Origin: Kribbella jejuensis
Lineage (GTDB): Bacteria; Actinomycetota; Actinomycetes; Propionibacteriales; Kribbellaceae
Reading direction: 5' to 3'
DNA: 64,000 bases
Assembly (NCBI RefSeq): GCF_006715085.1
Contig: NZ_VFMM01000001.1
Location: 1,054,001-1,118,000, forward strand
Of this stretch, positions 20,240 through 29,695 are shown piece by piece; positions within the stretch are counted from its first letter, which is position 1; each line of letters begins with the position of its first letter. The notes beneath the pieces were generated by a model. That model was not told where the DNA came from. It saw nothing but the letters and a program-made list of their open reading frames with translations, and searched no databases. Position numbers and translations under genes: made by a program.

Positions 20240-20758
20240 GTGAAGTATCTGGTGGCGGATCCGGACGAGGCACTCGATCCGGGGTTGCGGGCGGACCTGC
20301 TGGACACCTGGGTGGCCGCGACGAACGCGGGTGGCGCGGTCGGGTACACGCCGCCCGCGCCGGTGGACCTGGTCGCGGAGAACCTGGACGGCGCGCTCGG
20401 CCGGGTCGCGGCCGGGCTCGATCTACTCGGCGTGCTGCACAACGGCGAGCGGTACGTCGGCATGGGCATGCTGGTGTCGCGCGGGAGCGCGTTACAGGCG
20501 CACTGGCGGACGGTGCTGCGGGTGATGGTGCATCCGGAGTACCAGGGCAACGGCGCCGGACGGTTGCTGATGGAGGGTCTGCGCGGTTCCGCGGTCGACC
20601 TCGGCCTCGAGCAGTTGCAACTGACGATCCGCGGCGGGCTCGGCCTGGAGAACTTCTACGGACCGCTCGGCTACCGCGTCGTCGGCACCCATCCCCGCGC
20701 GATCCGGGTCGCCCCGGACGACTACCGCGACGAGATCATGCTGGTGAAGGACCTCTAG
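20240..20758 (+). CDS. GNAT-family N-acetyltransferase
   Basis: The 172-residue protein has the acetyl-CoA-binding core of the GNAT fold: the beta strand RTVLRVMVHPEYQGNGAGRLLMEGL carries the Q/R-x-x-G-x-G/A loop (QGNGAG), followed by LGLEQLQLTIRGG and ENFYGPLGYRVVG. The acceptor substrate cannot be inferred. I chose GTG 20240 because GGAGG lies 4 nt upstream; a TTG seven codons earlier is the alternative. Its stop codon TAG uses the TA target dinucleotide of the adjacent IS630 element plus the first base of the element. The ancestral site would also have read TAG, so the protein is unchanged. Confidence 0.85.
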   Translation: MKYLVADPDEALDPGLRADLLDTWVAATNAGGAVGYTPPAPVDLVAENLDGALGRVAAGLDLLGVLHNGERYVGMGMLVSRGSALQAHWRTVLRVMVHPEYQGNGAGRLLMEGLRGSAVDLGLEQLQLTIRGGLGLENFYGPLGYRVVGTHPRAIRVAPDDYRDEIMLVKDL

Positions 20759-21840
20759 TGTCGTGAGTCGTTAATCCTGGTGCAGTAGCGGGCGATGGAT
20801 TCGAGGATTTGATCGGCGGTTTTGGTCCACACGTAGGGTCGTGGATTGTCGTTCCAGGTGTTGATCCAGGCGCGGATGTCTGCGTTGAGTTCGCGGACGG
20901 AGCGGTGGGTGCCGCGGCGGAGTTTCTTGGTGGTCAGTTCACCGAACCAGCGCTCGACGAGGTTGAGCCAGGATGAGCTGGTGGGGGTGAAGTGCAGCAC
21001 GAAGCGTGGGTGCGCGGTGAGCCAGCGTTTCACCGCAGGTGTTTTGTGGGTGGAGGCGTTGTCGAGTACGACGTGCACGTCGTACTCGGCTGGTACTTCG
21101 CGGTCGATGGTGGCGAGGAATTTCTTGAACTCGATCGCGCGGTGCCGGGCGTGCAGGGAACCGATGACGGTGCCGGTGGCGATGTCGAGCGCCGCGTACA
21201 GGCTGGAGGTGCCGGCGCGTTTGTAGTCGTGACTGGCCCGGACCGGCGTGCCGGGCATCATTGGGAAGATCGGCGCGGTGCGGTCCAAGGCCTGGATCTG
21301 GGACTTCTCGTCCACACATAGCACCACCGCGGCCTCGGGCGGGTTCAGGTAGAGCCCGACCACGTCGTGGACCTTGTCGATGAACAACGGATCCTTGCTC
21401 AGCTTCCACGAATCCTGCCGGTGCGGCTGCAGCCCGAACGCCCGCCAGATCCGCGACACCGCCGACTGCGACAACCCCAACTCGGCCGCCAGCGACCGCG
21501 TCGACCAGTGCGTGGCATCCTTCGGAGCTGTCTCCAGCGTCGTGGTGATCACCGCCTCGACCTGCTCATCGCGCACCGTCCGCGGCCGGCCCGGCCGCGG
21601 CTCGTCCAGCAAACCGTCCAAGCCCTGCTCGACAAACCGCGCCCGCCACCGCCGCGCCGTCGCGACATGGACATCCAGCTTGCGGGCCACCGCGCTCGTA
21701 CTCAGCCCATCGGCCGCGGCCAGCACAATCCTCGACCGCACCGCCAGCCCGTTCGCCGACGTCGCACGCCGCGACCACGCCACCAACTGCGCACGCTGCT
21801 CATCGGACAACACCACCGCAGGAGCTACTGGATCCGGCAC
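20755..21840 (-). CDS. IS630-family transposase
   Basis: This 361-residue DDE transposase has an N-terminal helix-turn-helix pair (about 30-135: LSTSAVARKLDVHVATARRWRARF, then LGLSQSAVSRIWRAFGLQ) and a C-terminal RNase H-like core. The catalytic triad is apparently complete: D177 in CVDEKSQIQAL, D260 in VVLDNASTHK and E296 in WLNLVERWFG. The frame is unbroken and the element ends are well preserved, so it may still be active. The last codon of the element is CAC; the stop TAG is supplied by the target TA and the next host base, so the gene reads out of the element. Confidence 0.95.
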   Translation of the reverse strand: MPDPVAPAVVLSDEQRAQLVAWSRRATSANGLAVRSRIVLAAADGLSTSAVARKLDVHVATARRWRARFVEQGLDGLLDEPRPGRPRTVRDEQVEAVITTTLETAPKDATHWSTRSLAAELGLSQSAVSRIWRAFGLQPHRQDSWKLSKDPLFIDKVHDVVGLYLNPPEAAVVLCVDEKSQIQALDRTAPIFPMMPGTPVRASHDYKRAGTSSLYAALDIATGTVIGSLHARHRAIEFKKFLATIDREVPAEYDVHVVLDNASTHKTPAVKRWLTAHPRFVLHFTPTSSSWLNLVERWFGELTTKKLRRGTHRSVRELNADIRAWINTWNDNPRPYVWTKTADQILESIARYCTRINDSRH

Positions 21841-21885
21841 GAACCCACACTACCCAACTACCACTGAACTAATGACTCACGACAC
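20758..21885 (-). mobile_element. IS630-family insertion sequence (1,128 bp)
   Basis: The element is bounded by terminal inverted repeats starting GTGTCGTGAGTC and then TTA (one mismatch between), at 20758-20773 and 21870-21885. It is flanked on both sides by TA (20756-20757 and 21886-21887), the hallmark target duplication of IS630/Tc1-mariner elements. It carries a single intact transposase gene filling almost the whole length. It sits between the 3' ends of two convergent genes, the GNAT gene and the giant surface-protein gene, and damages neither. Confidence 0.93.
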
Positions 21886-21889
21886 TAGT

Positions 21890-24800
21890 TCACCGTCGGC
21901 TGCGAGCCAGCCCCACGAGAGTTGCGCCGAGTGCCACCAGTAGGGCGGCCAGGGTGAGGACCACCGGTGGCGGGCCACCGGTCGGGGGGCGCTCCACCGA
22001 TTCTGCGGTCACGTTGGCCGGCGCCGCGGTCGCAGACGTCATCGTTGAGGTTCCGATGAATGCCGCGACCGGCTTGAGCGTGACCGTACCGCCGGTGCCC
22101 GCGCTGTTCGGTTCTGCAGTCACCATCAGCGGGCCGGCGACAGTCACCGCGAGCAGCGCGGTGTCCGAAGTACCGTTCGCGTCGGTCACCCGGTATGCGA
22201 GCGCCCGCGTCGTACCGGCGAAGCCCTTCGCCGGGGTGTAGGTGACCGCACCATCCTCCACGACGAACGTGCCCTCGCCCGGAGCCGTGACCGACTTCTT
22301 CTGCTGCCCGTCGGAAGGATCGCGCAGTACGACGGAATCCGTGCGCAGCGGCGCCGACTGGTCCCCCGGCTTGTCGTTCTTCAGGACATTGACGGTCACC
22401 GGCGTATCGAACGGAGTCTCGGCGCTGTCGTCGGCGATCACCGGCCGGACCGGATCGACCGTGACGGTGATCGTCGAGCGGGCCGCGTTGTGGTTCGAGT
22501 CCTTCACCTCGTACGCGACCGGCCGCGCCGTACCGGAGAACGTCGCTTCCGGCGTGAACGTGACCTTGCCGTTGGCAACGACGTACGTCCCCTCGCCCTC
22601 ACTGACCTGATTGACCAGCACGCCGTCCGTACCCAGGAGCAGGAGTGAGTCGGGCTCGAGCTGAGCTCCGGGGCCGGGTCTGTCGTTCGCGAGCGGGTCG
22701 ATGGTCACCGCGACGTGCTGCTTGGTCCGGGCGTCGTCCGGCAGCGCGACCGGCCGCGCCTGCACGGTCACCGTCAACACACCGGACCCGAGCGTGCCGT
22801 TGCGGTCGGCAACCTGGTACCCCACCGGGACCGCGACGCCCGCGTACCCGTCGATCGGCGCGAACCGGATCGCACCCGTCGGCTGCACCGTGAACGTCCC
22901 CTCCCCCGGGACGACGAGCGACGGCAGCGGGTCGCCGTTCACCGGGTCGACCAGCCGGACGCCGCCGGCTGTCAGCGGTGCGCTCGGGTCGCCGGGCTGG
23001 TCGTTCGCCAGTACGTCAACGGTGATCGCGGTCGCGTACGGCGTCGTCGCGGTGTCGTCCTTGATCACCGGGACGATCGGCGCGACGCTCACCGTGACGG
23101 ACGAGCTCGCGAGGTTCCCGGTCGAGTCCTTGACCCGGTACGCGACCGAGACGGCGCCGCGGTACGCCGGTTCCGGGTCGAAGGTGATCTTTCCGGACTT
23201 CACGGTGAAGCTGCCCTGCCCCGGGACGACTGCAGTCGGGCCCCAAGTCGTGCCGTACACCTGCAGCGACGCCGGATCGAGCCGAGCGCCGGTCCCGGGC
23301 TCGTCGTTCGCGAGCGGGTCGACGGTGACCGTGACGTTCTGCTTGGTGTCGATCGGGTCCGCGACGGCCTTCGGTCCACTTCCGACCGTCAACAGCAGCA
23401 AGCCTTCCGCTGTGGTCCCGTTGGCGTCCGCGATCCGGTACGTCGTCGGCGTCGTCACGCCCTGGAACCCCTTGGCCGGCGTGAACTTCACGCCGCCGTA
23501 CGCGTCGACGGCGTATGTCCCCTCGCCGGTCCGCGTCAGCGTCTTGCTGTACTTGCCGTTCGCGTCCTTCAGCTCGACGCCGGCGGGCTGCAGCGGCGCC
23601 GACGGGTCGCCGGGCTTGTCGTTCGCGAGCACGTTGACGGTGATCGCATGTCCGTACGGCGTGATCGCGGAGTCGTCGACGGCCACCGGGTCGACCGGTA
23701 CGACGGTCACCGTCAGCGTCGCGCCGGCGTAGTTGCCGTCGGAGTCGGCGACGCGGTACGCGACCGGTTGCGCCGTGCCGCGGAACGCGGGCACCGGGTC
23801 GAACCGGATCGCCCCGCTCGGCAGGACCGTGTACGTGCCCTCGCGCGGAGCCGTCACCTTCTTCGCGGACCCGATCAGCTCGACCGATCCGCTGTTCAGC
23901 GTCGCATCAGTACCGGGACGGTCGTTGGACAGCACGTTGATCGTCACGGTCACGTTCTGCAGCGTGGAGCCGGTGTCGGCGACGGCGATCGGCGGCTGGC
24001 CGACGGTGACGGTCAACCGGGCGGTCGTCGTGGTCCCGTTCGTATCGGCGACCTGGTACGTCAGCGGCGTACCCGGCCCGCGGAATGTCGCCGCCGGATC
24101 GAACCGGACAGCTCCCCCGTCTACGGTGTACGTTCCCTCGTTCAGGATCCGTACCACCTCCTTCGCCAGCCCGTCCGCCGGATCGATCAGCTGCAGACTG
24201 CCCGGTACGAGCGGGGCTGCCGGGTCGCCCGCCTTGTCGTTGACGAGCACGCTCACGGTGACGGTCCTGTCGTACGGCGTCCGCGCGGTGTCGTCGGCGG
24301 CGATCGGGGTGATCGGCGCGATCGTGACCGTGATCGTCGAGCGCGCGGTCTGCCCGAACTCGTCGGAGACCTGATACGTCACCTTGGCCGCCGTACCGGT
24401 GAACGTCGGCAGCGGATCGACGGTGACCGTGCCGTCCGGGTTGGCCTGGTACACGGCCTGGCCAGGGATGTTCACCAGCTTCTTCAGCGCGCCGTCGGCC
24501 GGGGCGACGAGCGTGAGGCTGTGTGGATCGAGCACGGTGCCGACGCCGGGGACGTCGTTGGTCAGTGGACTCAGCCGGACAGGGACGTTCTGCTTGCCGG
24601 TCACGGTGTCGGGTTCGGCGGTCGGCGGCGCGGGCTTCGCGACGGTCACGGTCAGCGTTGCGGTGGTCGTCGTACCGTTCACGTCCGCGACGCTGTAGGT
24701 GACCGGCGTCGCGACGCCGGCGAACTTCGGCTCCGGGTCGACCTCGATCGTGCCGTCAGCCTTCGTCGTGTACTTCGCCTGCCCGGGCACTACGAGCGTC

Positions 24801-27409
24801 GCCGCCGGGCCGACCAGCCGTACGGTTCTCGGCACCAGAGGGGTCGACGGGTCGCCGGCCTTGTCGTTAGCGAGCACCGGCACGGTGACGTCGGTGTCGT
24901 ACGCCGTACTCGCGGTGTCGTCAGCGGCCTCCGGCTGCACCTTCGTCACGCGCACCGTCAGCGTCGACTTCCCGATCGCACCGTTGCCGTCGGCAACCTG
25001 GTAGCCGACCGGGGTCGCCGTCCCGCTGAAGGACGGCAGCGGATCGAAGGCCACCGTGCCGTCGGGTTTGACCACGTACTTCCCCTGGCCGGCGACCACG
25101 AGTGAGAGCGCCGGATGGGTCGCGGCCAGCAGACGTACGCTGCCGGGCGTCAACGGTGCGCCGGTCGGGCCGGGCTTGTCGTTGTCGAGGACGGACGCGA
25201 CCACGTTCCGTCCTTGCAGCGTGGTGATCGTGTCCGGGTTCGCGACCGGCGGGCCCGGCGCCGCGACCGAGACGGTGAGCTGAGCGCGGGCCGCCGTGCC
25301 GTTCTTGTCGAGCACTTGGTAGGTGATCGGCGTACCGACACCGGTGAAGCCGTGCAGCGGGTCGAAGGTGATCCTGCCGGCGGCCGCGACATACGTGCCC
25401 TGGTGCGCGATCGTCAGCTTGTCGAGCAGCTGCTTGGTGACAGGGTCGATGAGCCGCAGCGTCGACGGGATGAGCGGTGCGTCCGGCGAACCGGGCAGGT
25501 CGTTGTCGAGGACTGGTACGACGACGGCGGTGTCGAACGCGGTCGAGACCGAGTCACCGTTGGCGACCGGCGTCACTGGGGTGACCGTGACGGTGAGCGT
25601 GGACTCGGCGGTCTGGTGCGTGCTGTCGGTGACGCGGTAGCCGATCGACGGACCGACGCCGGTGAACTGCGGTACGGGGACGAAGTCGACGCCGCCGTCG
25701 GGCTTCACGACGTACTCGCCCTCGCCCGCGATCACGATCTCCTTCTTGAACGTCGCGTCCGCCGGATCACGCAGTAGGACCGAACCCGGAACAAGCTGCA
25801 CTCCGGTGGCCGCGTGGTCGTTGGCGAGCGGCTTCACGCTCACGCTGGTGTTCTGCGGCGTGGACGCGGTGTCAGGGGTGGCGACCGGGCGGTCCGGGAG
25901 GGCCACGGTGACAGTCAGCTTCGCGGTCGCCGTCGTACCGTTGCTATCGGCAACGCGATAGCCGACCGGTTTCGCCGTACCGACGAAGCCTGGGACCGGC
26001 TCGACGCGGACGGTGCCGTCGGTTCCGGCGACGTACTTCGCCTGGCCGACGACGTTGACCATCTGGCCGCACGTCTGATTGTCGACAATGCACAACGTGT
26101 TGGGGACGAGCTGCGCGGTCGGATCGCCCGGCTTGTCGTTCGCGAGCACGTTCACGATCACGGGAGCATTGAAGGCGGTCGTCGCGCTGTCGTCGGCCAG
26201 CAGCGGCGGAGGCGGCGGCGTGATCGCGAACGGGTAGTCCTCGACCTCGCCCGCATCGGCCGCACCGGTCGGCTCCTCGACCTGCGCGTTGTTGTACCCG
26301 ACCCGCATCCGCGCGTACGACGCACCGGCCTTCGGCGCGATCTCGCTCCACCGCAACGTCACCGTCGTCTGCCCGGCAGCGAACGAGCTGCACGCCCGCT
26401 CCCCCGGATCGAACGTCCCGTTGACGTTGAGGTCGATCCACCCACAAGCACGCCCGGCCTTCGACGCACCGGCCAACTGCAGGTCGGCGGAGTACGACGT
26501 CTTGCCGGTGTGCAGCGGTGCGAAGACGGCACCGTCATCGCCCTGATCCGGCACCGCCGGGCCAGTCGCCGCGTTGGCAACGGTCGCGTTGTCCTCGGTG
26601 ACGCTCTTGCCGAGTTGTACGTCGCTCAGCACCGACCACGCAGCGCCGTACGACGCGGGCGCATCGCCGAAGTCCTCCGGCGTCGACGCGACGATCGAGA
26701 ACGCGTCGCCGGACGAGCCGTTGTTCAGCGCGGGCAGCTTCGGGTGCTTGGTGAACAGCGCGCTGACGTCGAAGCTGACCTTCGTGACCACGCCGTTCAC
26801 CCGGATCGAGCCGCAGGCGGCGGTTGCCGAGGTATCGAGGCCGGACGGGGACTTGGTGTTGACGCAGTTCGGGCCGGTGTCGTGGTTCGCGGCCGTGATC
26901 GTGTCACTGGTGACGGCGAGGTTGTTGCCCTGGCCGAGCTTCGTGAGGCTGACACCTGGCGTGGTGAGCTTCAGGACCGCGTGCAGTTCGGACTGCGCGA
27001 CCGTCTGGCCGCTCACGGTCCGGGTGACCGAACCGCCGAGACCGCCGACGTGCAGGACCGGATTGCGCACCGGCTGCGAGAACGCGATCGTCAGCGTGCC
27101 GCGGTCGTCGCACCCGCCGGTGGACGCACAGTCGCCGGTGTTCACCACGACGTCCTGCGCAGGCGTCTTCGTCCCGATCGCCGGCTGGTATGTCGTCGGC
27201 GTACTCCCGAGGAAACCTGCCGTCGACGGATCGCCGAGCGCGGTCAACCCGCTCGTGCTGATCGTCTGCCGCAGTCCGGAGCCTGGCATCACGGTGGTCG
27301 CCGCATCGGTGAACGACGCGGTCGGGACCTCGTAGGCACCGGCAGTGATGCTGCTGAGGCTCAGCAGGCAGGCGGTAAGAAGAATGGCCCCCGGTCGGGT
27401 TGCCCGCAT
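21890..27409 (-). CDS. Giant secreted surface protein with 13 CshA-type repeats
   Basis: The 1,839-residue protein starts with a signal peptide (about 1-25, cleavage near TAGA). Next come an N-terminal beta domain (about 30-240), a DFGDAP...GEVEDY module (about 245-400), thirteen repeats of about 95-110 residues (about 405-1770), and a C-terminal hydrophobic segment ending RSRR. Repeats share an ND(K/R/Q)PG turn and end in an LTVTV-type strand, matching CshA fibril repeats of bacterial adhesins. RPPTG before the hydrophobic segment resembles a variant sortase motif. ATG 27409 has GGGAGGG upstream; a TTG seven codons earlier is rejected. It is probably a cell-wall or membrane-anchored fibril; adhesion is inferred. 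It follows two glycosylation-type genes on the same strand. Confidence 0.85.
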   Translation of the reverse strand: MRATRPGAILLTACLLSLSSITAGAYEVPTASFTDAATTVMPGSGLRQTISTSGLTALGDPSTAGFLGSTPTTYQPAIGTKTPAQDVVVNTGDCASTGGCDDRGTLTIAFSQPVRNPVLHVGGLGGSVTRTVSGQTVAQSELHAVLKLTTPGVSLTKLGQGNNLAVTSDTITAANHDTGPNCVNTKSPSGLDTSATAACGSIRVNGVVTKVSFDVSALFTKHPKLPALNNGSSGDAFSIVASTPEDFGDAPASYGAAWSVLSDVQLGKSVTEDNATVANAATGPAVPDQGDDGAVFAPLHTGKTSYSADLQLAGASKAGRACGWIDLNVNGTFDPGERACSSFAAGQTTVTLRWSEIAPKAGASYARMRVGYNNAQVEEPTGAADAGEVEDYPFAITPPPPPLLADDSATTAFNAPVIVNVLANDKPGDPTAQLVPNTLCIVDNQTCGQMVNVVGQAKYVAGTDGTVRVEPVPGFVGTAKPVGYRVADSNGTTATAKLTVTVALPDRPVATPDTASTPQNTSVSVKPLANDHAATGVQLVPGSVLLRDPADATFKKEIVIAGEGEYVVKPDGGVDFVPVPQFTGVGPSIGYRVTDSTHQTAESTLTVTVTPVTPVANGDSVSTAFDTAVVVPVLDNDLPGSPDAPLIPSTLRLIDPVTKQLLDKLTIAHQGTYVAAAGRITFDPLHGFTGVGTPITYQVLDKNGTAARAQLTVSVAAPGPPVANPDTITTLQGRNVVASVLDNDKPGPTGAPLTPGSVRLLAATHPALSLVVAGQGKYVVKPDGTVAFDPLPSFSGTATPVGYQVADGNGAIGKSTLTVRVTKVQPEAADDTASTAYDTDVTVPVLANDKAGDPSTPLVPRTVRLVGPAATLVVPGQAKYTTKADGTIEVDPEPKFAGVATPVTYSVADVNGTTTTATLTVTVAKPAPPTAEPDTVTGKQNVPVRLSPLTNDVPGVGTVLDPHSLTLVAPADGALKKLVNIPGQAVYQANPDGTVTVDPLPTFTGTAAKVTYQVSDEFGQTARSTITVTIAPITPIAADDTARTPYDRTVTVSVLVNDKAGDPAAPLVPGSLQLIDPADGLAKEVVRILNEGTYTVDGGAVRFDPAATFRGPGTPLTYQVADTNGTTTTARLTVTVGQPPIAVADTGSTLQNVTVTINVLSNDRPGTDATLNSGSVELIGSAKKVTAPREGTYTVLPSGAIRFDPVPAFRGTAQPVAYRVADSDGNYAGATLTVTVVPVDPVAVDDSAITPYGHAITVNVLANDKPGDPSAPLQPAGVELKDANGKYSKTLTRTGEGTYAVDAYGGVKFTPAKGFQGVTTPTTYRIADANGTTAEGLLLLTVGSGPKAVADPIDTKQNVTVTVDPLANDEPGTGARLDPASLQVYGTTWGPTAVVPGQGSFTVKSGKITFDPEPAYRGAVSVAYRVKDSTGNLASSSVTVSVAPIVPVIKDDTATTPYATAITVDVLANDQPGDPSAPLTAGGVRLVDPVNGDPLPSLVVPGEGTFTVQPTGAIRFAPIDGYAGVAVPVGYQVADRNGTLGSGVLTVTVQARPVALPDDARTKQHVAVTIDPLANDRPGPGAQLEPDSLLLLGTDGVLVNQVSEGEGTYVVANGKVTFTPEATFSGTARPVAYEVKDSNHNAARSTITVTVDPVRPVIADDSAETPFDTPVTVNVLKNDKPGDQSAPLRTDSVVLRDPSDGQQKKSVTAPGEGTFVVEDGAVTYTPAKGFAGTTRALAYRVTDANGTSDTALLAVTVAGPLMVTAEPNSAGTGGTVTLKPVAAFIGTSTMTSATAAPANVTAESVERPPTGGPPPVVLTLAALLVALGATLVGLARSRR

Positions 27410-27484
27410 GTGTCCAGCCCTCCCGAGCAATCACAAAAGACGGCCGCGGGCGGGCGAACCTTGCCACGTCATGTTACGGGACAA

Positions 27485-29695
27485 TCACTGTCCGAGTTCG
27501 TAGATCCTGACCTTGCCGATGCTGTGTCGCAGGACGGCCAACTGGTCGAGCGCGGGCGCCACGGGTCCGTTGCGGGCGTCGGCGTACAGCCAGCGGACGC
27601 CGTACTCGCCGTGCAGTTTCCGTAGGGCTGCCGGGGTCGGTGCAGTGAGTGCCTGCTCGGTGAGCGCGTAGCGGTCCGGCCACGGCGACGGCTGTTCGGT
27701 GTAGCGGTGACCGCCCTGGCCCTGCTTGGCCATCGCCTGGTTGGTGTACGCCCAGCCTTCGAGGAAGGTACGGCGGCCGGCGATCCCACTGACCAGGTAG
27801 CCGCGAGCGTCGCAGCCTGACGCGATCGAGCCCGCCGGGCGGCACCACGTGTTGGTGGCGACCACGTCGGTTGTCGCCGAATTCTGGCCGAGCCACAACG
27901 CCGCCTCGGCCTCGTCCGGGTACACCCACCAGTGCGCAGCCCGGTACGTCGGTGCCTTCTCGGTGTCCCCGCGGACCGCGCTCTGCAGGAACGAGCTGAT
28001 CGGTGCGGTGGAGAGCAGTACGAGTACGACGAGCATGCCGCCGCCGGCTTGCCGCAACGTCAGACGCCAGACGAGCAGCAGGAAGAGCGTGATGCCGAGG
28101 ACAACCAGCAGCATCCGCGTGCTGAGCCACAGTTGGCGACCGGTCGAGGCCGCTGGAACACCGCGTGCCCAGACGAGCAGACCGGCGTACCCGATCGACA
28201 GGACGAAGGCCGCGATCGCGATCGGGATCGGTCGCCCCGACGCACGTGCACTGGTCGCGGCGAACCAGCCCGCTCCGGCCAGGCTGAACGGTGCGGCTGT
28301 GTAGACGAAGTACGACTCGCTCACCGAGGGGTGGTCGACCAGGAGATAGCCGGCCCAGCCCGCGATCATCGCGCCGAGCAGGAACCACGCGATCGGGTCC
28401 TTCCGGCCCATGACGCCGAAGCCGGCCCAGGACATCGCCTGCAGAGTCAGCAGCAGGCCTAGCAGCAGGCTGAGTGTTCCGAGCACCTCCCCGTGCATGA
28501 GAGCCGGGAGAATCAGGCCGCCGTCACCTGGTTGCGTCTTATCGCCCGTGGCAGCTGTGTAGACGGGCAGTGACTTTAGTACGGCCAGGAACTGTAAGCG
28601 GGAACCACTGGTACTGCCGGCAACGCTCAGGAAGGTGATGGCGCCGACAACGAGCAGTACGGCAGTCGTACCGATCAGGCGCCAAGGGAGGCGTCGCGTT
28701 GTCACCAGTACATAGAGGGCAGCCAGGCCGACGGCTCCTACGAGAAGCGGGAGCACTGTGGGCTTAGAGCCGCCACCTACTAGCACTACGGGCACTATCA
28801 ACAGCCAGAGCCACCGGGTGCCGTTTCTGAACAGCAGTTCGATCAAGAACACCGCTACGGCAACAGCCGCGACCATGCCGAAGGTCTGCGACGGGCTGAG
28901 CAGGCTGACGGGCGGTGCGAGGTTCACGCTGGTGTCGACCAACAAGAACAGCTGCGGCGCGGCCAGGGCGAGTGCCGCGAGTACGCCGGTCCACCACGTG
29001 CGGCTGACGGTTCTGGCGAGGGTTGCGCAGACGAGCAGCGAGACGACCAGCCATGGGAGGACCCAGAGTCGGAACAGTACGACGAGCGGTGTGAGCCGCG
29101 TCGTGTCCACGGCCGCGGCCATGTCGGCGTTGGCGAACCAGTGGTAGTCGAGGCGCTCCCCCACGACCTGCGGAAGCTGGGGCGGCACCGAGCGCGTCAG
29201 CTCGTGCACCATCGACAGGTGGTAGAGCAGGTCCGGGTAGTACGCCTTACCGTCGGGGGGCATCGCGTGGTACGCCATCACGCCGAACGTGGTCGCACCG
29301 ATCATCACCGCCGCGGACACGGCCAAGCAGACGGTCCATGCGAACGGCAACGGCTTGGGCTCGGCGATCCGGAAGTATCGCCGCCCCGCGATCGCGAACC
29401 CGATCAGCAGCAGCGCCGGCCAGACGATCAACCACCGTTGCCAGCCGAGCGCGGTGAAGATCGCCCAGCCGATCAACTGCCAGGTCGCGCCGACGACCGA
29501 CCCGAGCCCGAGATCCTCCGCCCAGTTACCGGTACTGCGCCAGACCGCCCGCAGGATCAGCGTGCCGGGCAGCGCGATCGCGCCCGCGAAGTACGCGGCG
29601 TACTTGAGCACCGGCCCGGGGCCGACGTCCCCGAGCGCAACGAACCCGCCGACCGCCACCAGAATCGGCAGCAGCCACGGGACAGCCCGCTTCAT
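27485..29695 (-). CDS. Polytopic membrane protein, GT-C glycosyltransferase-like
   Basis: The 736-residue protein has many hydrophobic segments from its first residues to about residue 570, followed by a soluble C-terminal portion with TNTWCRP, RRTFLEGWAYTNQ and YGVRWLYADARNGP. That layout (multi-pass N-terminus plus an extracytoplasmic tail) is like lipid-linked-sugar GT-C enzymes. A long loop with PPDGKAYYPDLLYHLSMVHEL (about 175-195) could hold catalytic acids. I do not recognise a named family. It overlaps the upstream GT2 gene by 4 nt (ATGA) and lies 75 nt before the giant surface-protein gene, which suggests it modifies or exports that surface structure. Confidence 0.6.
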   Translation of the reverse strand: MKRAVPWLLPILVAVGGFVALGDVGPGPVLKYAAYFAGAIALPGTLILRAVWRSTGNWAEDLGLGSVVGATWQLIGWAIFTALGWQRWLIVWPALLLIGFAIAGRRYFRIAEPKPLPFAWTVCLAVSAAVMIGATTFGVMAYHAMPPDGKAYYPDLLYHLSMVHELTRSVPPQLPQVVGERLDYHWFANADMAAAVDTTRLTPLVVLFRLWVLPWLVVSLLVCATLARTVSRTWWTGVLAALALAAPQLFLLVDTSVNLAPPVSLLSPSQTFGMVAAVAVAVFLIELLFRNGTRWLWLLIVPVVLVGGGSKPTVLPLLVGAVGLAALYVLVTTRRLPWRLIGTTAVLLVVGAITFLSVAGSTSGSRLQFLAVLKSLPVYTAATGDKTQPGDGGLILPALMHGEVLGTLSLLLGLLLTLQAMSWAGFGVMGRKDPIAWFLLGAMIAGWAGYLLVDHPSVSESYFVYTAAPFSLAGAGWFAATSARASGRPIPIAIAAFVLSIGYAGLLVWARGVPAASTGRQLWLSTRMLLVVLGITLFLLLVWRLTLRQAGGGMLVVLVLLSTAPISSFLQSAVRGDTEKAPTYRAAHWWVYPDEAEAALWLGQNSATTDVVATNTWCRPAGSIASGCDARGYLVSGIAGRRTFLEGWAYTNQAMAKQGQGGHRYTEQPSPWPDRYALTEQALTAPTPAALRKLHGEYGVRWLYADARNGPVAPALDQLAVLRHSIGKVRIYELGQ

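Noticed and set aside
21890-22010. Surface-protein gene truncated by the IS element
   Set aside because: The gene ends with a complete hydrophobic anchor and basic tail before the IS; the insertion lies outside the coding sequence.
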